Assembly (NCBI GenBank): GCA_020881915.1
Contig: JAJFPB010000002.1
Location: 6,087,001 to 6,151,000 of the forward strand
Direction of reading: 5' to 3'
DNA: 64,000 bases
From: Paramyrothecium sp. XJ0827
Taxonomy: Eukaryota > Ascomycota > Sordariomycetes > Hypocreales > Stachybotryaceae
Positions 32,227-44,597 of this stretch are shown here, piece by piece. How positions within the stretch are numbered: position 1 is the stretch's first letter; each line of letters starts with the position of its first letter. A program made the translations under genes and the position numbers. Below the pieces are notes generated by a model. That model saw only the letters and a list, made by a program, of their open reading frames with translations, did no database searches and was not told the DNA's origin.

Positions 32227-34137
32227 ATGATTCCCATGAGGTTTCTAGGAGCTTTAGGTGCTCTCATTGTCGGTGGTGCTGGTATCAAGCTGTGGGATGC
32301 ACCAGGGGATATCTCAAACACCGTGCCGGCACCCTGTCGCGTAGCACTCACGCAGAATATTACGTGCGAAACACTCGTCACTCCTGCCCAAGCGCAGAAC
32401 GGCATACACCTTCCAGATGCCGGTGTTCAAGACTACTGCGCCAAACAATGCCGCGACTCAGTTGTGAGCTTCCAGACCAAAGTGACCAGCGCTTGTGGCC
32501 ACAAGCTCCACGCCTTTGTGAAGGACGGCTCCATGAAGCAATCTGCACAGGCTCTGGCAGAGGGTTTTAGTTGGGCGCAGAAGCTGATGTGTATCAAGGC
32601 AGAGTATGATGATTTTCCTACTTCGAGCCCGTCAATGAGATTAGAAAGACTGAGACCTTTATAGAGACGACTTCTGCTTAGCGGACCTCCATGGCGGCAA
32701 GGTAGAGAAATGTAGCGACTGCATTCTCAACTACGGAGCGGTCATGGTCGAGTCTGACTATGGACGGTCCAAGTTCTCCGAGAAGTCATTCAAGGCCATG
32801 CTTGCAGACTGCAACGCCAACCCGGCGGATTATCCCTACTCGTATACATCGGGTCCGCCCGACCCGTCTGTCACCACTGAGGATCCTGCGCCTTCACCAA
32901 CCCCATCTTGCCAAGGTGGGAAGAAACACAAGGTTGAAGAAGGCGACACCTGTGACTCCATAGCGCTCGCAAACTCTGTCTCTTCGTTCCGTCTCATTCA
33001 AGTCAACAACTTGGATGTCAAGTGCGAAATGCTGACGAAAGGCGATGAAGTCTGCATCCGCGACACCTGCAAACTTGCAACCATCAAGGCTAACCAAACG
33101 TGCTCCGACTTCACCGAGGGTAAAGGTCTCACAAGTGTACAGTTGGAGTCCTGGAACCCGTGAGTAAAACCTGCAGAGCCGCCAAGTCGTTGCGATTCAA
33201 AGCCGAGACTAACCATCTGTGTATTTCCCAGCGAGTTGAAAAACAAGTGCGACAAAAGGGTGACACCCAACCTTAACGCGTTCGAAGGTCGTCACATCTG
33301 TATTGGGTGAGTATCTGTCCCAGTAGACCGCTGGCCATGTAACTTACCACAAGCGCAGGCCACCCGGCAACAGTGAGTTTCCAACAGCCACATCCGACTG
33401 GACATCCCCTACCAAAGCCACTCTGTAAGCATTTTCAACATGTCCATTCTTCACCTTCTTTTGTTGATTTTTGGACTAGCACGAGCTCAATGTTCACGGG
33501 AACCTGGATCACTGGTTCCGTAGAGACGAGCCCGACAGACCACCCCATCACAGTGACTTCACCCTATGATCCCGAGCTCGACCCTCCAACGGAGACCGCC
33601 ATCGGGGACCCTGATGAAGATGAAAAGATGGATGAGGGGCTTCAGTACTGTTGGATCACCGATGCAGACTGGGAGGAAGGCTTCAGCCCCAGTGACCTTG
33701 TGCCCGCTTGCCTTAACTTTTACAACCAGTACTGCGAGTTCAATCCCGACCAGCCGTCTCCAAAGCCAATGACGCAGTTCCCGGCTCGTTGCACGCCCGA
33801 TCGCTCTAATTATGGGCCTCTACCGCCTCCGGTTCAGACACCGTCGCCCATCCAGAATGGGGTTCCTAAGAACTGTAAGTTCCTTGCATAATCTTGCGCA
33901 CCAACAGCATCCTCTAACATTCCATAGGTAACAAATGGCATTTCGTGAACAAGGGAGAGTTGTGCGATGAAATTGCGGAAAAGAATGGAGCCAGCCTATC
34001 AGATTTGTGAGTGACTCCTCTTGCTATACTATAACAGATGCTAAATGATCTTTAGTTACAAGTGGAACCCTGCTGTAGGTCATGATTGTGGTGGCCTGTG
34101 GTCTGGTGTGTACGTTTGCGTTGGAGTTCGTAGTTGA
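32227..34137 (+). CDS. Secreted LysM-domain protein, three LysM
   Basis: Exons 32227-32603, 32665-33159, 33232-33306, 33359-33424, 33480-33874, 33928-34006 and 34056-34137 give 522 residues with consistent phases. The N-terminus is a signal peptide (MRFLGALGALIVGGAG). A Cys-rich region precedes the first LysM. Three LysM modules follow. The first starts KHKVEEGDTCDSIALANSV. The second contains CKLATIKANQTCSDF and ends GRHICIG. The third contains CNKWHFVNKGELCDEIAEKN and ends GVYVCVG. Thr/Pro-rich linkers separate them. In fungi such proteins bind chitin and either protect the hyphal wall or sequester chitin fragments from host sensors. Neighbouring chitinase and LysM genes of this kind are known in other fungi. 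Confidence 0.88.
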
Positions 34138-35982
34138 TTTCATTTGTCGTGAGATCAGATCGAGTCGTGCTACAACCTACGATACGTCTTGGGAAAGACT
34201 TACGATACTCGTTCTATACCAACACCATGGCTTCGAAAATGAAAAGTTCAATATTGTGAGATTTGAAGTTTCTATCACCTGACCCACGCTTGCCTGCAAT
34301 TGCAGGTGATTTACGTCACGCTCTGAGAGATAACATGTCAATTTGTTACAACAACCTATTCAAGCCCTTTAAGACTATGTAATGAGGTCTTTATATGCAA
34401 TGTACTCGTCATTTTAAATGATACAATTCACGATATTTTAAATGCAATTGGGCGATATCCGGAGATATACTGACAAACTTGTTCGCAATATTGAGATTCG
34501 CTTGTCCGAGATACCTCAAAAGTTTACCTTGCTTCTACTGGATCGAGTTGTCGTAGTACGTGTCTGTAGAGACGGTCGTGTCATCAAACTTGAAAGCTTG
34601 ATGGGCTCGCTCCGCATGACTCTGTTGAATGATAACACTGTCTAACGGAACGGGCCCAACCATTCGCTAGCATTTCATAGGCTAGATGGCGCCTTGGGAT
34701 CAGCAAGCCGCAGGCTCTTTTCGACATCAGTTGGACTTAACGTGAGCTTTGAAAATGAGCAAACCACCAGGTGATTCGGCGATCCAATGTCGGAAAGCCT
34801 GGCCAAGAGCATCTCGATCACAAGAGTCTGACAGTTTGTGTCATGAATCCCATTTGATCGACAAAGAAGGACGTATATACTCCTCATGATATGTTGCCTC
34901 CCAGTTAATAGAACCCAGATTTAGGGCTTCCTCCGAGACTTCCAAGTCCACCTTTACACCCTCGCGCGATAACTGTGGTCCAAGCTCGCGGACTCACCAG
35001 CCTCGTTGGTACCGCGGGCTTGGGCTGCAAAAAGTCCTCCTGTGCGGTGCCCCTGCAAACCGTGCATCGGCAGATGGGATTTACCCCCATGTCAGCTTAT
35101 CTCACATATACATCTTTATATGTATGTACAACTACAACACGAACATAGACTTCATCCTAGCATCTTGAAATCTCTTGGCATGTTGAATGTTCTTAGTCTT
35201 CACATTGAGTTTCGTGGGAGCTTTCCTCAGACCTGCCTTCGCGCCCCTAGCGTGATTAGCAGGCGAGGCCCATGCTCCGCACAAGGTAAGCCCTAGCTGG
35301 GCGCATTTTGATCCATTGTTGTTTGTGGAGGAAGTACCTGAATTCAATTCAGGAATAGTGGGGCTTGAGAATGATAGTGAGGTCGGGTTCGGCATCTGGA
35401 TGTGGCTATTCTCTGCGCCCATAAGCCCCGATGTCATGCATATGCTGGGTAAGGGTCCCCAAATGATGGCAGCCTGCATGAGTAGAATATGCATCTATCA
35501 GTATATTTTTGCCGAGGGAAATGGAACCCACACGTGCGCTCATCACTCGCAGTCATGCGCGAGAAATATTTTGAATCAGGGGTTTGAGTGAACCTGATAG
35601 GACCTGGTGCGGAACAACTCCATGAAGATCTGTCAAGTACACAAGGTCCACAGTTTGTACTCCGTGTGAACTTGGAGAACTGGTATTACCTCAGAACAGG
35701 GGTGAATAAGCATGATCAGCCTTGTGAGACAACGTTCGATAATTTCTTTATGTAGGAATGACAAAAGACCCACAGGTTTCCGAGCACTACGCCCGAGGTT
35801 GTAGTTGGCGGCCTGCAAGGCACCACTTGGGGGCCGAGACTGTGATCATGGAGTTCATAACTTTTGCTGATGAAAGGCTTGTGGTATAATAGAGGCCTTG
35901 CAGATCAAGTCTTGGGGGTGTTCAGTCTACCACTGGGCTACCATCACGTTCTCTTGAACCACATATTCGAGCTACCTGCAAG
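34138..35982. other. Long intergenic region between the two LysM genes
   Basis: About 1.8 kb without a supported gene. The last 100 bases contain a TATA-like element (TATAAT at 35885-35890) for the next gene. Short ORFs have no recognisable features. Confidence 0.45.
35885..35890 (+). promoter_or_regulatory. TATA-like element of the five-LysM gene
   Basis: TATAAT about 95 bases upstream of the ATG at 35983. Assigned by position only. Confidence 0.3.
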
Positions 35983-37577
35983 ATGTACCAGTCTTCTATC
36001 CTAGTTGTCTTCTATCTAAGCAGCCTAGCTGCTGCGAGACTCCGGGTTCAGGCCATCAAGGGTCTCCGAGGCCCTGAGCCCGACGCGCCCGTCCCCGAGG
36101 GAACCACTGATCAGTGCACATACTATCACACCACCGAGGAAGGCAACGACTGTAAATATGTGGAAGAATATTGGGGCATCAGCCATGACCAATTCGTCCG
36201 TTGGGTAAGTTGGCCTACGTGATCAACCGGAAATGCGTGTCCTAACCACAGTGATAGAATCCTTCTGTTAAAGAGGATTGTTCTGGCATCAAGCCTGACC
36301 ACTCCTACTGTGTCGAGGTCAATAACGGAGGAGACATTACAACATCCATCAATACTAGCGCGAGCCCTACTGCAACTGGCAATCCTGTCCCCTCACCTAC
36401 CTTGGACGGCACCGCAGACAATTGTGATGCTTGGCATTTTGTCGAAAAGCGTGATGACTGCGGCAAGATTACGCAAAGATACGGTATCACCATGGCCCAG
36501 TTCACGGAATGGAACAAGAACGTCGAAGACAATTGCTCTGGTATGGCCCGTCACAAAATCAACATGCCAAGCGGCAGAAGACATTCTACCTTGTTTTGCG
36601 TGTAATGCAGGTGACTGACTGATCTCGGCAGGCCTCTGGGCTCAGTACTGGTTCTGTGTTTCTGTCAAAGGGCACGACGCCCCAACTGCGACCACGGGCC
36701 CAAACCCAACCGGCAGCCCTCTCCCCTCGCCTACACCTGACGACACGGTCAAAACCTGCGAAAACTTTCACTTTGTTGCCAAAGGTGACACGTGCCAGCA
36801 AATTTGCGACAACTTCGGCATCACCATGGACCAGTTTATCAAGTGGAATCCATCTGTCAAAAACGACTGTAGCGGGTAAGTGCTCTTTGTGAGATTCAAG
36901 AAGAGGGACAAAGCTGAGAACGCAGGCTATGGGCCGAGATGTACTATTGCATTAGTATCGAAGGTCATTCTCCAGCTCCTACGAAGACCACCAGTGTCCC
37001 TATCCCCACCGGAGGACCTCCTGCGCCAACACAGACTGGGATTGTCAAGGAATGTACCGATTGGTATGGTAAGATCCCCTTTGCTCCGCTGCATTTGACC
37101 AGCTACCTGGTTCAACCTTTCCCTACTGACTGTCATTAGTCGCCAAGTCGGGTGACGATTGCAACAAGATTGTTGCCAAGTACGGCAACCTGAACCTTGA
37201 ACGCTTCATCCAGTGGAATCCAGCTGTCGGCCCTTCGTGCAACGGCCTGTGGCTTGACACTGCCTATTGTGTTGGTTCGTAGACCATTCCCTCGTAGCTT
37301 GGAGCCATCCGACACTGTTACAGGCACAAAAGGCAACCCTGCAAAGCCGCCCATCACCAACCCGCCCCCGACGGGCTGCCAGAACACGCCCAAGAACCCT
37401 GAGCCGACGCAGCCGGGCGCCATATGCAAATGCAAGAAGTGGCATAAGATTGTCAACGGCGACAGCTGCTGGTCTTTGGCCCAGAAGTACAAGGTGACGG
37501 AGGCGCAGCTCAAAACTTGGAACGCCGGGACAAACTGCAACATGTGGCTCGGCTACCATGTTTGTGTGCAGGGATAG
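35983..37577 (+). CDS. Secreted LysM-domain protein, five LysM
   Basis: Six exons (35983-36204, 36258-36540, 36632-36875, 36926-37068, 37140-37274, 37324-37577) give 426 residues; all phases agree. The N-terminus is a signal peptide (MYQSSILVVFYLSSLAAA). Five LysM modules then repeat the pattern of an aromatic/Cys start, a GxTC-like turn, a FxxWNP-like helix end and a YCV-like last strand. Examples are CENFHFVAKGDTCQQICDNF and CKKWHKIVNGDSCWSLAQKY. Thr/Pro linkers join them. Several introns fall inside modules at the conserved CSGLW site, so the array probably grew by exon duplication. The product likely binds chitin outside the cell, next to the chitinase product. Confidence 0.9.
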
Positions 37578-38736
37578 GTAGTGTTGGTCTATCAAAGCCG
37601 CACCAGAATATTCTATTGGCATTCATTTTGGTTGATGCCTCATTTTCGCTGCTCAAAACTCACTCATGTTGAATATTGGCCACGACTTATGTTGATGCGT
37701 AACATTCGCGGTTATGGCTGCAGCTTATCTCCTCCCTACTTGATATACATTCCTATAGCTTTTACATTCTTAGCTGGATCTCGAGTCAAGGCGAGATGCT
37801 CACCTTCACTACGGCCAAACCGACAACATTGTTCTGACAAACAAATTGCTGCAGGCATACACGGCTGAGTTTTTACCATCTGCACTTCCACTCCAACTCG
37901 TGCGTTTGATTATTGCCTTGATATCCCGAGCCCCGAGGCCTAGATCAGAGGTCATATATGAATGATCAGGTCCCCACACTCGACGCCATAATAACTCAGA
38001 TTCTTTGTCATCATCTAGAGCACAGTCATTCCATTTTTCTTCGGCTCCAGGTATATTTGCCTAATCCACCAAGGATTGGCACGGGTACATCACAGAATGT
38101 CATTTTGTCAATATTGCCTTGAACCAAACGGAAACCTCCAAAACCCAACCATCTGAACTCGACTCGGAAGCAAGCTGATGTTCTATGTTCAAGTTCCTTA
38201 TTAAGGTTAAATATAAATGCCTCTTTTTGGGGATCGTTTGCCATGATGTCCAATTGACCAAGCAGGGGCCGACGGTGGAGGGTAGGCACTTCCAACCGAT
38301 GGAAGTGCCCAGTCAACTTTCCCTGCCGGTCGAGAGAAGAAACATGTATACCAGTACTTTCTGGTGTTCTGGTATTCAATATGAGGAGAGGGGCCTGAAA
38401 GCTACTTTCATTGTTAGTTCAAAGTTTTCTCATCAGCTACTCAACGCCGATGTTGTGTTAGACTGCAATGCACTAAGTTTGGTGGTCTTCCACAACGTGG
38501 CTTGATTTGTAACTTCATTAGGCAAGCAATTCTTGGCCGCCTTCAAACAGTTTCCGTTTCGTCAAAGTTGCTTGGAGGTGATCCCGGATAATACCGAGAC
38601 GGTTTCGCCATTTGACTAGCTTATTGACTTTCAACGTCCGCCGCAAGATTTATCCACAACCTAGTGTGCAACCAGTTAGCATGTGCGCTAAAACAATGGT
38701 TCCGTATTGGTAGCCAAAGGCTCGTGTTGCTGACAG
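37578..38736. other. Intergenic; possible missing 5' exon of the next gene
   Basis: No gene is supported. The next gene lacks an evident N-terminal exon, and this stretch was searched by eye for a signal peptide without success. Confidence 0.4.
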
Positions 38737-39542
38737 CGGTTCATGGCTCCCACGTCTATATTGTCACGTACTCTGACTGCCCGGAACCTTTTGTCGTATG
38801 CCGCCACAAAGATACACCAGCTTCATCAGAGAAAGTTTTGACTGTACGTTTAGTTCCCTTGCCTAGACACAATTTCCTACTGTGCACAAGGCGCTACTAA
38901 TGATTGTTCCAGTCTATCGGAAGGCTGAGAGCGCGCATGCGCCAATGGGCGGGGAATTTCGTGGCAATTCCTGCAGTGAGATCAGATGCTGCCGCTTGGC
39001 AGACTGGCCCGACCATCATCGTTCAAGACGAGTGGTGGGACTGGCCCGGATTTTTGGTCCACGAAATGGTTCATGCCATTGATCTACTAAGGCTTGGTCC
39101 ACCGTCGCATGGAGGCGGTTACGGCTATCGGAGTGCCACCGGGGACGATGGTGTATGGCAGCGCGCCGTTGCACGCGATGGCAAACTCATCTCGAACTAT
39201 GCCAGGACTAACTGGATGGAGGCTTTCGCTGAAGCTGGCGAACATCAAGAGCACAACAACAGAGTCAGTGGAGGGCTGGCTGCGCTTAGCCCAATGCATC
39301 AACAGGTCCAAACGCAGCTCGATTACGCAAATGGTTTCCTTGCTCCTGAGATGTTCTCTCCTGGGCAGTGTACCGGTAAGGTCCCGAGCGCCCGTCCAAT
39401 GCAGGTCTTTGCTGGTGCCCGCAAAAGCTCGGTCAGCGAGCTTGGTCCTAGGCCAAACATGACAGTCACCAAGGTGCCCGAAATCTACGTGCCTGAGGAA
39501 GTTTACAGAATGAAGCCGGTTTGTGCGAGGTGCGACACTTAA
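38737..39542 (+). CDS. HExxH zincin-like protein, CON-13-like, N-terminus not found
   Basis: Exons 38737-38843 and 38913-39542 join at phase 0 (donor GTACGT, acceptor GTTCCAG). The segment FVVCRHKDTP and the motif HEMVHAID (an HExxH zinc-binding helix, near 39061) are seen. The order resembles fungal conidiation-specific protein 13-like secreted proteins, from memory. The predicted first exon begins after a TGACAG acceptor and has no Met or signal peptide, so one or more 5' exons are missing or lost. If functional it would be a secreted metallopeptidase; activity is not proven, and the third zinc ligand is not identified. Confidence 0.55.
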
Positions 39543-40060
39543 GTCTTCATGACTTTTCAGGGGATGAAAGGGAAATGATTGGCTCAATAAGAACCTCGCT
39601 TAGAGGCTATCCACATTCGAAATGCTGATGAGCACATCCAGGCCTTCTCCAAACAATCCTTGTATTATCGTACATTACGAGCAAAGCGTACAAATGCGTC
39701 AAATGAGCTTCCTAGTGATACTCTGGATATAACTTCTTTCTCGTGAACGTCACTAAGTCTTGCGCAGTACTCTGTAAATGATGCTGGGAAATAATGCTTA
39801 TTATTGATCTATCCGCAACTCCGTGGCTGCGAACTTTGGTACTGAAGAGACAAACCAGCCCCTAACATTAGATTATTGCATAAAGCAAGGGTCCCTTGAC
39901 AGTGGCTAGTGGTCCCATATATCTGACGAACCCCTGATAGTGAGGAGTGGGGACTCAGCCGCAGCCTGGCGGTGAGATTTTCCATTCATCATCTTTACCT
40001 CGATGCACTGATTGACTACGAATTGATCGGGAGGGCTACTGCTCCTCCTATCATGCCAAG
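39543..40060. other. Intergenic, nothing recognised
   Basis: Spacer before the ankyrin gene. No supported gene. Confidence 0.5.
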
Positions 40061-43000
40061 ATGGATGCCGTGGCGTTTTATTCAAAGCTCAAGGCCATGA
40101 CCTGGTCAAATGGGTCAGCTCCCGTGTATGACTTTGTGAACGCAAACAAGCCGCATCTGTCCAGCCACGCCGAGGACAGATCGACACTTCTTCAGGTTCT
40201 CCTCCAAGTAGACGGCCATGACAGCGATGTCGACGAGGCTGTGATTGACATTATTGATCTTATGGATGACGAAACCATCAACGCCGTAGGCTGTGATGGA
40301 GAAACTGCCCTCCACACTGCCGTTCGTCTGGAACGTCCTAAAGTTTACCAGAAACTTATGGCAAGAAACGCTGATGCAACGGCAAGAAGAGATGACGGGA
40401 GAACAGCGATCCACTCATCTTGCTACCTCCACGATGTTGAGGCTGTACGGCAGCTTCTTGAATACAATCCGGAAATAACCCAAATTAAGGATGAGGATGG
40501 CTGCACGCCACTTGATATAGCATGCTGGCGTGGCTCCGTTGACGTCGTTAAACTTCTACTTTCAAAAGACACGACCGCTCTCAATATGGTGGACAATGAG
40601 GGCAACTCCCCGCTATCAACGGCAATACGGTATGCGCACAAGGACATTGCCCAGGAGCTTTTACTCCATGGAGCTCAAACTGTCAACTTAGCTAACAAGC
40701 TTGGCGTTACGCCTCTTGATCGTGCATGCAGCGCCGGCTTGGCAGACATTGCGGAGTTGCTGCTTGACCACGGAGCCAACATTGAGTCTGTGGATAGTCT
40801 AGGATTCACTCCACTGATCACTGCATGCGCGTATGGTCAGTTGACTGTGGCCAAGCTGCTTGTCGGAAGAAATGCAAACGTTATTGCCCAGACATCGGAG
40901 GGTATTACTGCGCTGATGCGAGCCTGTCGGTTCGGTTATTCCCAGGTTGTGCAATTCCTCCTGGGCACTCCGAACGGGCTCTCATCAGTGCATCAAGTCG
41001 ATATCGAATCCACAACAGCCCTGGTCATCGCCTGCAGGTATGGTCATTTTGATATTGTGTCGACGCTCCTTGAGGTTGGCGCAGACCGTTTGAAGGCTGA
41101 CGTGGATGGCTATGCACCCATTCTGGAGGCGAGCAAGTGGAGATACACAAATATAGTAGACTTGCTCCTCAAGACTGCCACCAACCCTCAGGATCTTCTA
41201 AAACAGACGGGCGGGCAAAAGTCCAACTTCACAGCGTTACAATATGCTTGCTACTTCGGGCACTTGGAAATCGTCGAGGTGCTTCTACGGTATGGCGCCG
41301 ATATTGACGAGCCTGATGTTGCCGGCCTCACACCTCTACACAATGCTAGCCGACGAGGATACAAAGAACTTGTAGAATTCATCTCGGAAAGAGTTTCGAA
41401 CATCAACGCTGCAGATAACGATGGCTGGACGGCTCTACATTTCGCCAGCAGCGCCAAGTTACATGATGAAGATGAGCTCAAATACAAGGACTTGGGTCGC
41501 GAATCTTATGTGGACGCTGAAGGATTGACCCCGGTTGCCGGGAATTATACGGATGTCATCCGGCACTTACTTCAGAAGGGCATTAATCCGTGGGCTATAA
41601 CACGGGACGGAGAGACACCGTTGCATCTGGCTTCAAGTAGTGGCAACCATTCTAGAATCAGTGTTCTCCTTGAGGTCCAACGACGGGATGAGCATCTTCA
41701 AATCAGAGATTCAAATCAGAGGACTGCTCTTGGTCGCGCAATGGAGCAGCAGAATCCACATGTGGTTCGCCAGCTTTTACCGGTCATGAGAAGTGCTGAC
41801 CTCGGTGACGTGCTGGACAAGGAGGATTTGATGCTCTGGCTTGCAAATCATGAGGAAACGCATGAACTGGTCTGCTCTCTACTGTTGAAAGCCACGGACA
41901 AACCAGAAAACCCTCCAGATACGTGCGTCGAATGGGGGCCGTTGGAGTGGGCGGCACACATGGGATATCCTAAACTACTCTGGTGGCTTCTCTTTGGAAG
42001 CAGGCCTAGCTCAGAACGCGACAAAAGAATCAGCGCCGCAGAAGCTATAGCGAGCAAGTTTGTGATTGGGAGGAGACAGAAGAGACCGGCTACAGGTACG
42101 AAAGTTGGCGATGTTAGTGCCAAAGAAGAACGACATAAAGAGCGCATCGAAACGGAGGACAAGAACGAAGATTCCTACTGGCTGTATCAGGCTTCCCAAG
42201 ACAGCCATCTACAAGCGCTCAACATTTTGCGAAACCCTCCGATGACGCAAACTACTGGCCAAAGACAGCGGCTCAACAAGCTATCAGACAGGCCTGTGTA
42301 CCTTCAAGACTCTTCAGAGCTCATTGATTCATCCATGGCAGAGATTGTTGACTTTTACACCTTCAAGGGCTATTCAGGCTTTCTGCGACGGTTTGCGAGT
42401 GTCAAAGATGTCATCTACAACCGAGGGCCGGCTCAGATCATGGGATCAGCGCGAGAGCGGACACATACGTTAGATTCTCAGTTTGGGCCTTCCGAGGGTA
42501 TCGGTAGCCTTGACTGGGATGAAGACAATGTTAATGTCAGGTGGATTCATTTACCAGCAAATAATGTAAGACTCTACTTCTGCTATGATCGCTTAAGCTA
42601 ACTTTTAACAAGATGCAATGGATGATCGTAAGTCTAACCTCCGATTCGAGAACGGGTTGTATTGACATGCGCTAGGACCTGGCGTCGACGCTCTCGGCTG
42701 ACTCCGGCATCGACCCCAGTGGTTTAACCTGGCTTGGGCAGAGCTGGGAGGAGGTCCTTGCCAAAAATCGTTCCTTGCGTTTTATGAAGCCCAAATGCAT
42801 CTATCGAATGGATGTTGAGGATGATCAAGACAGCAGTGATGGTAGCGATAGTGACGACAGCGACAATGAAGCTCAAGCCGTAAGTGATTCTCGATGATAC
42901 CTGACGAAGCCATTATGCTGACGATGGAACTAGTCACAATTCGCGGTATATGTAGGACCCCCAATTCTGGAACCACAACTCCAGTTGCTAACTGGAAGAA

Positions 43001-44597
43001 GATGCCATATTTGACCATTGCTAAGTATGGAAAACCGGCCATGAAAGGCTCCATTAAGGTCAAGCGTCGTTCCGACAAAAATGTCGCCCATGAATCACTT
43101 ACCTTGGATGAATTTTATTATCATTCTTGCGAAGAGCAGAACCTCCAGCATGATATCTTACATCGTAACGAGGACCAGGTCTTAAGCAAGACTATTCATA
43201 AATCAACAACAGATCTAGACTCTTGGGCTCTGATCAAGGTAGATCAGCTGTGGATTTGGGCTTTTGATGAAAGTAAGTCCAATTGTAATCCCACGAAAGC
43301 TGTTCATGTGTGTTAATCATGACCAATAGAGACAATCATAAGTTCCTCGACTTCCGAGAGAGCTGACGATGATGATTCTTTGTTTTCAGCTGTTTTAGAC
43401 CTAGTTGGTCAAGCCAACGGGCGACGCCGGGGTCCGTCTGACACGTTCCAGATGAGTCGAATCATCGTTGATGCTTGCGTGAGCTTCTTCGATCGGGAAT
43501 TCAAGATGAAGATCAACGGTGAGGGCCAAAACAGCAGCGGAGAGTGGGCAGGTTCAATTCATGATGCTTTCACCAACGCGATAGCACAAGCAGTATGTTC
43601 GCTCCTTTCTGCTCCTGATTTCCTTGGGTACTAAGCATAGACCGGCAGGCCCTAGGCGAAACAGAACTGTACAGCCAGTTCGCCACAGACAAGCGAACCA
43701 ACCGAAAAGCAATCAACACTAAGTCTGAAACCAACAATGGGAGGAGAGAGATCTTGGAGGCAGCCAACCTCTTTCGCGAGATTAAAGATATCCGAGATGA
43801 GCTCAAGATGCTGAAGACAGTAGCGGAACATCAAGCATTGATTCAAAAGGACGCTCCCGAACTCAGCACATCATCTTCTACTCCGTCTTCACAGTCTGTC
43901 GTTGGTACACTAATCCAGATGGATAAGGATGCTGCGCGCATAGAGAATGCAGTACGTATTTGACCACAATGGGAGATTTAGTGGCTGACTGATCAAGGTG
44001 AACACGACGCTCACACTTGAGCAAAACGAAATTGCTATCGCTCAAGCTCAGGAGGCAGTAAGCCAAGGCCGGACGCTCATGATATTCACCGTTGTCACCA
44101 TCTTGTTTGTGAGTAAATGCAAAGCCCCAAACAGTGTCTGATTTTTATACTAAGAACCAGCTCCCTCTTTCTTTCTTCACCTCATTCTTCGCATTGGACG
44201 TCGCCGCATTTCAGCAAACCCCGCCCTGGACATTCTTGGTCATTTGTAAGTGCTTGTATCGAGGGTCAAACGCAGAAAACAACTAATACGTAAGACTTTA
44301 GTTCTGTCATCACTGGGGATATTCACCACTCTTGCGACGTATGCGTTTTACTCGGATAGCCTCGCTGGGCTATATAGCACAAAACACCCTCTGCAAGCCC
44401 AACCCCAGTCTGGAAGTAACACGCAAGAAAGAATCCCTAGGTTTTCGAGCTCTCGGAGAAGGACCCGGACAAATGCGCCCCTGATTTCTCGATCGACTGA
44501 GGGTAGGACTGGCAGAGCCAAGGAAAGCCTGCTTCAGGGGTTGTCATACCGTGGAAGGGGTAAAAGACACTGCGACGAGGAATCTGTGTATGATTAA
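40061..44597 (+). CDS. Ankyrin-repeat protein with CorA-like C-terminal membrane domain
   Basis: Ten exons give 1355 residues: 40061-42565, 42613-42627, 42676-42879, 42934-42945, 42999-43272, 43330-43592, 43649-43951, 43998-44108, 44161-44245 and 44302-44597. Residues about 75-560 hold more than a dozen ankyrin repeats (for example DGCTPLDIACWRGSVDVVKL and GVTPLDRACSAGLADIAELL). After a middle region with conserved RWIHLPANN and MPYLTI, a coiled segment (QNEIAIAQAQEAVSQGR) leads into two membrane helices (MIFTVVTILFLPLSFFTSFF and FLSSLGIFTTLATYAFY). This is the layout of the CorA magnesium-channel tail, but the conserved GMN signature is not present. In fungi such proteins are common and poorly understood; a role in membrane-linked signalling or NLR-like defence is inference. 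Confidence 0.85.
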
